Position numbers and translations under genes: made by a program
Notes under the pieces: model-generated
What the model was told of the DNA's origin: nothing
Seen by the model: only the letters and a program-made list of their open reading frames with translations
Databases searched by the model: none
Assembly (NCBI GenBank): GCA_964569795.1
Contig: CAZMVB010000003.1
Location: 151,869-215,868, forward strand
Source of the DNA: JAHJDS01 sp964569795
GTDB lineage: Bacteria > Desulfobacterota > Desulfarculia > Desulfarculales > JAHJDS01
DNA: 64,000 nt
Direction of reading: 5' to 3'
Part shown: piece by piece, positions 44,479-51,280 of the stretch
How positions within the stretch are numbered: the stretch's first letter is position 1
Layout: the number at the start of each line of letters is the position of its first letter

Positions 44479-45770
44479 GGGTCAAGGCCGCCCCCCGCGC
44501 CGGGGTCCAGACAGGGGTTGAAGTAGCCGAACTTGAGCCCCGGGGCGGCCTCGGTCAGGCGGTCCATCAGGCCGGTGAGACCCAGGGGTCGCTCCGGGCC
44601 CGGCTCCCCGACCAGTTCCAGGTAATAATCCGGGTCGATGTTCAGGTTGCGCAGCTGGATCAGGTCCACCCCTTCCCGGGCGACCAGTCGGGCCAGGGGT
44701 TCCGCCTGGGCGGGCAGGTCGGTCACCCCGGGCAGATACAGCAGGTTGATCGACGCGAATCTGCCGGCCCGCTTCATGACCCGAAGCGATTCCCGGACGT
44801 CCTCGATCCCGTACCCCCGGGGCCGGTAATAGTTTTCGTAGCGGCCGGGGTCCAGGGAGTTGAGGCTGACCCGGAGGCTGTCCAGGCCGGCCTCGGCCAG
44901 GGCGGCCACCGCCTCCGGCCGGGAGCCGTTGGTGTTCAGGTTGACCGTGCCCCGGGAGGTCTCTTGGCGGATGAGGCGGATGGACTCGGCCAGCAGGTCG
45001 GCGGAGAGCAGCGGCTCGCCCTCGCAGCCCTGGCCGAAGCTGACCACGGCCCGGGGGGCGGTCTGGAGATGACCGATCGCCACCTGGGCCACCTCCTCCG
45101 GGGTGGGCCTGAAGGTCAGCCGGGGCTGGGTGACGCAGATCGGGGACCCCGGGTCCTGGAGGGACAGACAACCCAGGCAGGCCGCGTTGCAGACGCGGGT
45201 CGTGGGCAGGGGCGCCTCGTCACGGCCAAGTACAAAATTCCTGGCCGCCGGGCAGCCGTAGGTCAGGGCGCAGTTTTGAATCAAATGTCCGGCCAGCCGG
45301 TTGCCCTCGAGGCCGGCCGCGACTTGCCCGGCCCGGCGGCGGACGAGGTCATAATCGAACCGGTCCGGGTCCTGCCGCCTATCCGGGTCCACCCGGCGGG
45401 CGCAGACGTAGAATCGGCCCCGGCGATAACCCACCGCCCCGTAAGCGAACAAAGGCAGGACCGGGGCCCCGGGCAGACGCCGCCAGGCGGCCAGCAGGGT
45501 CAGGGTATGGGCCGGGGCGACAAAGGCGGCCACGGCCCACACCGGCCGTCCCCGGCGGGAGACGACCACCCGGGGTCGGCCTTGATCGTCCAGACCCACC
45601 GGCCGCCGCCCGGGCAGCACGAACAGCTCGCTGCCCGGCGGCAGGGGAATCAGTTCGTCCTCCCGGGGGGGCCGGATTGTCCTCCCCGACCGCCCGGCCA
45701 GGTTCAGGCCGGGGTGATCCCGGATCGTGCCCTGGGAGGAGGCCAGCAGGAGGCGGGGCGGTTGGGGCAC
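44475..45770 (-). CDS. Radical SAM protein
   Basis: 431 residues. The [4Fe-4S] ligands are Cys194, Cys198 and Cys201 in TRVCNAACLGCLSLQ (CxxxCxxC), followed by the SAM-binding segments FGQGCEGEPLL, TVNLNTNGSRPEAV and LDSLRVSLNSLDPGRY. The 190-residue N-terminal part is unusual, with its own Cys-containing stretch ALTYGCPAARNF. Substrate unknown; no peptide maturase partner or cofactor genes nearby. Divergent from the hydrogenase operon across a 451-bp gap. Confidence 0.85.
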   Translation of the reverse strand: MPQPPRLLLASSQGTIRDHPGLNLAGRSGRTIRPPREDELIPLPPGSELFVLPGRRPVGLDDQGRPRVVVSRRGRPVWAVAAFVAPAHTLTLLAAWRRLPGAPVLPLFAYGAVGYRRGRFYVCARRVDPDRRQDPDRFDYDLVRRRAGQVAAGLEGNRLAGHLIQNCALTYGCPAARNFVLGRDEAPLPTTRVCNAACLGCLSLQDPGSPICVTQPRLTFRPTPEEVAQVAIGHLQTAPRAVVSFGQGCEGEPLLSADLLAESIRLIRQETSRGTVNLNTNGSRPEAVAALAEAGLDSLRVSLNSLDPGRYENYYRPRGYGIEDVRESLRVMKRAGRFASINLLYLPGVTDLPAQAEPLARLVAREGVDLIQLRNLNIDPDYYLELVGEPGPERPLGLTGLMDRLTEAAPGLKFGYFNPCLDPGAGGGLDP

Positions 45771-46221
45771 GGCTTTAGTTTCTCCGGGTTATCGAGACAG
45801 ATCCTGTTACGGCTGGCTCCCGAGGCGCCCTTCGGGACGGCGCCGGGCTGATGATACCTCATCGGCTGTTGGCTGACCACCCCGAAGGTCTTGCCCGGCG
45901 GGTCCAAACCCCTGCCCAGGGAACATTAGTATTCCGATAGGTTTAATAGGAGATACAAGGGGTGAACCAAGGGAATTTTTTGCTTGCGAATACTAGCGCA
46001 ATCAGGTAGTTTGGGACACCAGAGGGGAGTCCTTGGGGGGCGATTCATTCAGGCATATCCTCGAGGAGACCGGGGCTGATCCGGTTGTCGAGGTTTGCAT
46101 TTCAATCCGGTTCGCCAGGAAATATATGGGCCGGTGCCGGGGCCGGCCATGAAATATATTATGGTCCTTGGTGCCATGGTCGGCCGAAGCCGGCTGGAGG
46201 TTCTCAAGAAGGGAGGAAGGA
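45771..46221. other. 451-bp divergent intergenic region, radical SAM / hydrogenase
   Basis: No convincing gene. It is more AT-rich than its surroundings. It holds an 8-bp inverted repeat TAGTATTC (45927-45934) / GAATACTA (45988-45995), a 15-codon frame after AGGAG (GTG at 45962) that I do not call, and near the hydrogenase end two copies of GAAATATAT with a -10-like TATATT. GGGAGGAAGG is the hydrogenase ribosome site. Confidence 0.6.
46119..46160 (+). promoter_or_regulatory. Hydrogenase operon promoter region with direct repeats
   Basis: GAAATATAT occurs at 46119-46127 and 46151-46159, 32 bp apart (three helical turns), flanking a GC-rich dyad (ATGGGCCGG ... CCGGCCAT). TATATT (46155-46160) could be the -10; there is no good -35, as expected for an activated promoter. 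Start codon is 62 bp further on. Confidence 0.4.
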
Positions 46222-47154
46222 ATGCACAAGGGAGACGATTTTTACCATGAGTTGGAGCTGAGAGGGGTAAGCCGGCGCGACTTCATGAAGTGGTGCGGCT
46301 TCATGGCGGCCTTGCTCGGCGGCGGCGCGGCCATGGCCCCGGAGATCGCCTCGGCTCTGGCCAACAAGAAGCGTCCCAGTGTGGTCTGGATGCACATGGC
46401 CGAGTGCACCGGCTGCTCCGAGTCGCTGTTGCGGGCCTCCAATCCGTGGATCGGCGACATCATCCTGGACGTGATCTCGCTGGACTACCACGAGACGGTC
46501 ATGGCCCCGGCCGGGGCCCAGGCCGAGAAGTCGCTGCACGACGCCCTGGCGCGGGGCGGCTACGTGGCCATCTTCGAGGGTGGCATCCCGACCAAGGCCA
46601 AGGGCGTTTACGGCCGGGTCGGCGGCGAGACCATGATCAAGCTGGCCGGGACGGTGGCCAAGAAGGCGGCGGCGGTGGTCTGCGTCGGGACATGTGCCTC
46701 CTATGGCGGCATCCAGGCGGCCAAGCCCAACCCGACCGGGGCCAAGCCCGTCAGCAAGGCCCTGGGCATCAAGACCATCAATGTCGCCGGCTGTCCGCCC
46801 AACGCGGTGAACATGGTCGGCTCGCTGGTCGCCCTGCTGACCAAGAAACCACTCAAGTTCGACAAGTACGGCCGGCCGCTCGTCTTTTACGGCAAGACCA
46901 ATCACGAGCAGTGTGAGCGCCGGAAGCACTTCGACAATGAGGAGTTCGTCAAGGATTGGAATGACGAGGGGGCCAAGAAGGGCTGGTGTCTGTACAAGAT
47001 GGGCTGCAAGGGTCCGGATACGTACAACAACTGTCCCAAGGTCAAGTGGAACGACGGCGTCAGCTGGCCGGTCCAGGCCGGCCATCCCTGCATCGGGTGC
47101 AGCGAACCCGACTTCTGGGACAAGATGAGTCCGTTCTACGTGGCCTCGGAATAA
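46222..47154 (+). CDS. Periplasmic [NiFe] hydrogenase small subunit
   Basis: 310 residues. A Tat signal SRRDFMKWCGFMAALLGGG (RRxFxK) exports the folded dimer. Proximal cluster ligands in MAECTGCSESLLR, VCVGTCASYGG and VAGCPPN; distal and medial clusters in HEQCERRKHF, GCKGPDTYNNCPKVKW and GHPCIGCSEPDFW. Electron-transfer half of a group 1 uptake hydrogenase. No C-terminal membrane helix, so it is soluble, probably feeding periplasmic cytochromes c. ATG at 46222 after GGGAGGAAGG. Confidence 0.95.
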   Translation: MHKGDDFYHELELRGVSRRDFMKWCGFMAALLGGGAAMAPEIASALANKKRPSVVWMHMAECTGCSESLLRASNPWIGDIILDVISLDYHETVMAPAGAQAEKSLHDALARGGYVAIFEGGIPTKAKGVYGRVGGETMIKLAGTVAKKAAAVVCVGTCASYGGIQAAKPNPTGAKPVSKALGIKTINVAGCPPNAVNMVGSLVALLTKKPLKFDKYGRPLVFYGKTNHEQCERRKHFDNEEFVKDWNDEGAKKGWCLYKMGCKGPDTYNNCPKVKWNDGVSWPVQAGHPCIGCSEPDFWDKMSPFYVASE

Positions 47155-47187
47155 GCCTCGAACCAGCTCTAGGAAGGAGCCGCAAAT

Positions 47188-48828
47188 ATGGGTAAGAGAA
47201 TCGTCGTCGATCCCATCACCCGAATCGAAGGCCATCTTCGCATCGAAGTCGAAGTGGCGGGCGGAAAGGTAAAGAACGCCTGGTCCTCGGGGACCCTGTT
47301 TCGGGGTATCGAGAACATCCTCAAGGGCCGCGACCCGCGGGACGCCTGGCTGTTCACCCAGCGTTCCTGCGGCGTGTGCACCTATGTCCACGGCGCGGCC
47401 TCGATCCAGGCCGTCGAGTCGGCCTATCGGGCCAAGATCCCCAACAACGCCCGACTGGTCCGAAACCTGATGATGGCCGCCCAGTTCATCCACGACCATC
47501 CGATTCACTTCTATCACCTGTCCGCCCTGGACTGGGTGGACGTGGTCAGCGCCCTCAAGGCCGATCCCAAGAAGGCGGCCGACATCTCCAACAGCCTTCA
47601 TCCCAAGCGGAAGGCCACCGCGGCCGGCCTGCAGAAGGTCAAGGACCGCCTGACCAATTTCGTCAAGAGCGGTCAGCTGGGACCCTTTGCCAACGGCTAC
47701 TGGGGCCACCCGGCCATGAAGCTGCCGCCCGAGGTCAACCTGATCGCGGTCAACTCCTACCTGCTGGCCCTGCAGAAGCAGATCGATGCCGCCAAGGCCA
47801 TGGCCATCTTCGGCGGCAAGAACCCGCACCTGCAGTCGCTGGTGGCCGGCGGCGTATCCTGCATCCGGGACCTGAACGCCGCCCGGATCGGACAGTTCCG
47901 CAAGATCATCGACGAGATGCGGGAATTCATCGACACCTTCTACATCCCGGACATCCTGGCGGTGGCCGGCTTCTACAAGGACTGGGCCGGGTGGGGCGGC
48001 TGCTCCAACTACCTGGCCTACGGCGAGTTCCCGGACGCCAGGGGCAAGCTGTTCCTGCCCCGGGGCGCCATCTTCAAGCGCAACGTGGGCCGGGTCGCCG
48101 GAGTCGATCAGCGCCGGATCACCGAGGACGCCACCCGGTCCTGGTACCGGAGCAACGGCCCGTTCCATCCCTACCGGGGCCGGACCGACGCCAGGCCCGT
48201 CGGGGGCGCCAAGCCCAACCTCCGCCGCGAGTACTCCTGGCTCAAGGCCCCGCGCTACCGCGGTCAGCCCATGGAGGTCGGCCCCCTGGCCCGGGTCCTG
48301 GTGGCCTACGGCCGGGGCGACAAGACGATCAAGGGCCTGGTCAATTACGCCCTCAAGAAACTGGGCGTGCCCGTGTCCGCCTGCTTCTCGACCCTGGGCC
48401 GTCACGCCGCCCGGGCCCTGGAGACCAAGGCCATCGCCGACGCCACGGCCGGCTGGTGCGATGAACTGCTGGCCGGCGTCAAGAAGGGCGACCTCAAGGT
48501 GGCCGCCAAGTACAAGGTGCCCAAGTCCTCCCGGGGCTACGGCTGGAACGACGTGCCCCGCGGCGCCCTGGGCCACTGGATCGAGCAGAGGGGCGGGAAG
48601 ATCAAGCAGTACCAGTACGTCGTCCCGTCAACCTGGAACCTGGGTCCCCGGGACAGACGCGGCAAGATGGGGCCGGTCGAGGAGGCCCTCCTCAACACCC
48701 CGGTCGCCGATCCCAAGCGGCCCCTGGAGATCATCCGGACGGTCCACTCCTTTGACCCGTGTATCGCCTGCGCGGTCCACGTCATCGATCCGGAGAGCAA
48801 CGAGGTCCGCAAGTTCCGCGTGACCTAA
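47188..48828 (+). CDS. Periplasmic [NiFe] hydrogenase large subunit
   Basis: 546 residues, catalytic subunit. N-terminal RIEGHLRIEVEV, first Ni-binding motif RSCGVCTYVHGAAS, second motif DPCIACAVHVIDPE at the C-terminus with both ligands Cys (codons TGT and TGC), so not a selenoenzyme. Fifteen residues after the conserved His (VIDPESNEVRKFRVT) are the peptide removed by the maturation protease. The usual RxCGxC Ile/Val is Ser here. Exported with the small subunit. H2 oxidation is inferred from class. Confidence 0.96.
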   Translation: MGKRIVVDPITRIEGHLRIEVEVAGGKVKNAWSSGTLFRGIENILKGRDPRDAWLFTQRSCGVCTYVHGAASIQAVESAYRAKIPNNARLVRNLMMAAQFIHDHPIHFYHLSALDWVDVVSALKADPKKAADISNSLHPKRKATAAGLQKVKDRLTNFVKSGQLGPFANGYWGHPAMKLPPEVNLIAVNSYLLALQKQIDAAKAMAIFGGKNPHLQSLVAGGVSCIRDLNAARIGQFRKIIDEMREFIDTFYIPDILAVAGFYKDWAGWGGCSNYLAYGEFPDARGKLFLPRGAIFKRNVGRVAGVDQRRITEDATRSWYRSNGPFHPYRGRTDARPVGGAKPNLRREYSWLKAPRYRGQPMEVGPLARVLVAYGRGDKTIKGLVNYALKKLGVPVSACFSTLGRHAARALETKAIADATAGWCDELLAGVKKGDLKVAAKYKVPKSSRGYGWNDVPRGALGHWIEQRGGKIKQYQYVVPSTWNLGPRDRRGKMGPVEEALLNTPVADPKRPLEIIRTVHSFDPCIACAVHVIDPESNEVRKFRVT

Positions 48829-48839
48829 GGTGAATCAAG

Positions 48840-48862
48840 CGCGGCGGCCTCGGGCCGCCGCG
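48840..48862 (+). terminator. GC-rich hairpin after the hydrogenase large subunit
   Basis: CGCGGCGGCC-TCG-GGCCGCCGCG, a perfect 10-bp stem with a 3-nt loop, 11 bp after the stop codon; no T-run. May stabilise the 3' end of the structural message. Confidence 0.45.
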
Positions 48863-48920
48863 TCCTTCAAGGGCGGGGCCGGGACTGAAACGTGATCGGC
48901 CCGCCGGACTTGACACTGTG

Positions 48921-48960
48921 CCGGAGCGGATGTTAACTATGTCCGCTCCGGTATTTTTTT
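48921..48960 (+). terminator. Rho-independent terminator after the hydrogenase structural genes
   Basis: CCGGAGCGGA (48921-48930) and TCCGCTCCGG (48942-48951) form a perfect 10-bp stem, followed by TATTTTTTT. A TTGACA (48910-48915) lies just before it, with a poor TTAACT 17 bp on inside the loop, so a promoter for the maturation genes may overlap. Confidence 0.75.
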
Positions 48961-48995
48961 AGAGAGTCGGCGACCAAGGGCTGTCAGGGGTCCAG

Positions 48996-49532
48996 GTGGG
49001 CATCGAGAATCTCCAAGGAAGGACGGTCATCCTGGGGGTGGGCAACATCCTGCTCAGGGACGAGGGCCTCGGCATCCGGGCCGTCCAGGAGCTGGCGCGG
49101 CGGTACGATTTTCCGGAGGAGGTGGCCCTGGTGGACGGCGGGACCCTGGGCCTGTCGCTGCTGTCGGTCATCCGGGACGCCGGTCGGTTGATCGTCCTGG
49201 ACGCGGTCCAGAACCGGGCGGCCCCGGGGACGATCCATCGTCTGACCGACCAGGACCTGCCCAAGACGGTGGCCTACAAGACCTCGATCCATCAGACGGA
49301 CCTGGTCGAGGCGATCAACATCTGCCGGGAAGTATTTGACCATGAGCCGCCGGTGACTATAATTGGAATCGAGCCCGAGGACCTGGACCCCTACGGGGTC
49401 GAGCTCTCTTCGGCCGCGACCCGGGCCATGCCGGAGTTGCTGCGGGCCGTGGTCGAGGAACTGACGGCCCTGGGGCTGGGTCCCGTGGCCGTCAAGGACT
49501 TCGATTCGAGCGAGCCGTTGCCGCTGAGCTGA
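48996..49532 (+). CDS. Hydrogenase maturation endopeptidase (HybD/HyaD family)
   Basis: 178 residues. VILGVGNILLRDEGLGIRAVQ with Glu23, IVLDAVQ with Asp69 and SIHQTDL with His99 reproduce the nickel-sensing residues of HybD with almost identical spacing. It removes the C-terminal peptide of the large subunit after nickel insertion. GTG start, ribosome site weak. Gene order protease-hypC follows the structural genes. Confidence 0.92.
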   Translation: MGIENLQGRTVILGVGNILLRDEGLGIRAVQELARRYDFPEEVALVDGGTLGLSLLSVIRDAGRLIVLDAVQNRAAPGTIHRLTDQDLPKTVAYKTSIHQTDLVEAINICREVFDHEPPVTIIGIEPEDLDPYGVELSSAATRAMPELLRAVVEELTALGLGPVAVKDFDSSEPLPLS

Positions 49533-49572
49533 GACCTCCCGACCGAGCGGTCGGAGACGGGAGAAGGAAACG

Positions 49573-49848
49573 ATGTGCGTCGCCGTACCGATGCGGGTCA
49601 TCAAGCTGGTGCCCGGGGATGACCTGGCCGAGGTGGACATGTACGGCACCCGGCTGGAGATGGTGTCCACGATGCTGCTGCCCGAGCCCCTGAGCGTGGG
49701 GGACTACGTCATCGTCCACGCCGGTTTCGCCATTCACCGGGTGGACGAGGAAGAGGCCCAGAAGACCCTGGACGCCTTGCGACAGATCGCGGCCAGCTCG
49801 CCGGACGCCGGCTTCGAGGTCAAGGGCAGGGTGGACGGCGATGATTGA
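49573..49848 (+). CDS. hypC: HypC/HybG/HupF-family hydrogenase chaperone
   Basis: 91 residues starting MCVAVPMRVIKL, with the essential Cys2 that carries or contacts the Fe(CN)2CO unit, and YVIVHAGFAIHRVDEEEAQKTLDAL near the end, the family hallmark. Typical length. The other hyp genes are not in this window. ATG after AGAAGGA; overlaps the next gene by 8 bp. Confidence 0.93.
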   Translation: MCVAVPMRVIKLVPGDDLAEVDMYGTRLEMVSTMLLPEPLSVGDYVIVHAGFAIHRVDEEEAQKTLDALRQIAASSPDAGFEVKGRVDGDD

Positions 49849-50251
49849 GGAAGGCGTTTATATCTTCGAGGGATCGTTCCGGACCGGCACGGGCATTACG
49901 GCCGGGTCCCAGCAGACCTCTCGCTCCCTGTGGGCGACCTGCGCCGTGTTCGAGGACAGCGCGACCTTGATGCTCCTGGACGAGAAGGGCCAGCCCACCG
50001 GTCTGGTGGAGACGGTTTCACGAGGCCAGTTGAAGGCGAGGTACCACTTCCAGCCCCTCTCGGCCAAGACCTGGGGCGTGCTCCGCGCCCGGGTCCAGAC
50101 CGCCTACCGGCCCCGGGCCGCAAACAATGCGACCCCGGCCCCCCCCGGTCCTCAGGCCGAATCGGCCCCGCCAGAGGGGCGAGGCCAGGCCAAGCCCGCT
50201 TCCGAGGACCCCTATGACACCACGCCCTGGTGGAAGCAAGGCAGTAAATAG
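49841..50251 (+). CDS. Unknown protein coupled to hypC
   Basis: 136 residues. An ordered first part (MIEEGVYIFEGSFRTGTGITAG, SLWATCAVFEDSATLMLLDEKG, LVETVSRGQLKARYHFQPLSAK) is followed by a disordered Pro/Ala/Glu-rich tail ending DPYDTTPWWKQGSK. No signal peptide, no family recognised. The 8-bp overlap with hypC implies equal expression and a role in hydrogenase maturation, but that is inference. Confidence 0.7.
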   Translation: MIEEGVYIFEGSFRTGTGITAGSQQTSRSLWATCAVFEDSATLMLLDEKGQPTGLVETVSRGQLKARYHFQPLSAKTWGVLRARVQTAYRPRAANNATPAPPGPQAESAPPEGRGQAKPASEDPYDTTPWWKQGSK

Positions 50252-50482
50252 GCCCGGGGGCCCGGCCAGGAGGTTCCGGCGGATCAGGCCCTGAACCAGG
50301 GCAGCAGGGCGGCCGCCACCAGCAGACCCTCCACCCCCAGGGCGTAGCCCCGGGAAATCAACCGCTTGAAGGCCCAGGCCCCGCCACCGCCGGACTGAGA
50401 TAAAGACACATCAAGAGGGTGCCAAAGGCCGCCCGGCCCGGGATGGCGGACGCGGCGATCGCTGGGCACCACGGTCCCCCGG

Positions 50483-51037
50483 TCAGGCCCGGCGGCCCAA
50501 GACGTCTCTGACGTCGGCCTCCACCGAGAACGACTCGCCCCGCTGGAACCGGTCCGTCAGGGCGTAGGCCTGGACCTCGGGCGGCGTACCCCGGTAACCG
50601 GCCGTGGTGAAGCCCCGCAGATAGACCTCCATGAAGCCGGCCACCCCCAACTCCCGGTACTGGGCCACGTGGACCAGTTCGTGGAACAGGAGTTTCGGAC
50701 GAAGTCGAAACGCGGACACCCCGAAGGTGGCGATGACCATCAAATCGCCAAAGGTGATCCCGGCCATCCGGTCAATCTGGAGCAGGGCCGGGTCCGCGCC
50801 CAGGGCCGTGAGTTGCGCGGTCAACTGCGGGGTCAGGAACTCGGGCCGGGGGCAGCGCTCCACCAGGACCACCCGGGCCGCCCCCAGCGTTTCGGCCTCG
50901 AACCAGGCCGCCAGGGCCGCGGTTTCGGTCCGACTCAGCGGCCGGGACCCCGGGCTCAACCGGCGCTGCTGATCCCGGACCCAGTCAGTGGCGACCTGCA
51001 TCAGTCGTTCGACAATCTGACCCAAGACCTCGACCAT
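50483..51037 (-). CDS. Putative HExxH metallopeptidase-like protein
   Basis: 184 residues. The motif LLFHELVHVAQYRELG gives HELVH (119-123) and a downstream Glu154 in PPEVQAYALTDRF could be the third zinc ligand. The spacing resembles DUF4157-like peptidase domains. No signal peptide. The gene stands alone between the hydrogenase and fusion-protein operons. The 231 bp before it (50252-50482) hold nothing I can support. Confidence 0.65.
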   Translation of the reverse strand: MVEVLGQIVERLMQVATDWVRDQQRRLSPGSRPLSRTETAALAAWFEAETLGAARVVLVERCPRPEFLTPQLTAQLTALGADPALLQIDRMAGITFGDLMVIATFGVSAFRLRPKLLFHELVHVAQYRELGVAGFMEVYLRGFTTAGYRGTPPEVQAYALTDRFQRGESFSVEADVRDVLGRRA

Positions 51038-51173
51038 GTCGCCTCCCCCTCCCGTCCCCCGGGTCGTCGCTTCCAGGGAACAGGTCGGAATATATCCTGA
51101 ATCAAATCAAAGCAACAGTCCTTCCCGGGCCGCGTTTCCTCGGGCTGTTTTTTTATGGCCGGGGGACCTTTGA

Positions 51174-51201
51174 TTGATTGTGTTGTCCGGCGATTTATGC
51201 T
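51174..51201 (+). promoter_or_regulatory. Sigma70 promoter of the fusion-protein operon
   Basis: TTGATT (51174-51179), 16 bp, TATGCT (51196-51201); about 80 bp ahead of the ATG at 51281. A perfect palindrome follows at 51214. Confidence 0.5.
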
Positions 51202-51213
51202 AGTCTTTGGGAA

Positions 51214-51233
51214 AAATGAATGGTCATTCATTT
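51214..51233 (+). promoter_or_regulatory. Palindromic operator (TetR/FadR-like)
   Basis: AAATGAATG-GT-CATTCATTT is a perfect 9+2+9 palindrome located about +6 to +25 from the predicted start. TGAATG/CATTCA half-sites are those used by TetR-type fatty-acid regulators such as Bacillus FadR, though with a shorter spacer here. Shares ATGAAT/ATTCAT with the sites at 11195 and 15566. Confidence 0.6.
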
Positions 51234-51280
51234 CATCGCGCGTCGCCGCGGCCTGCAAAAAGCCTGGAAGGGAGGACGGG

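Noticed and set aside
45962..46009. 15-codon frame after AGGAG in the hydrogenase upstream region
   Set aside because: Too short and spacing to AGGAG is long; nothing else supports translation.
48772..48783. Possible selenocysteine in the hydrogenase active site
   Set aside because: Both ligand codons of the C-terminal DPCIAC motif are ordinary Cys codons (TGT, TGC) and the frame has no internal TGA.
50284..50472. 62-codon minus-strand frame between the hydrogenase genes and the HExxH gene
   Set aside because: No Shine-Dalgarno, low-complexity N-terminus, no homology visible.
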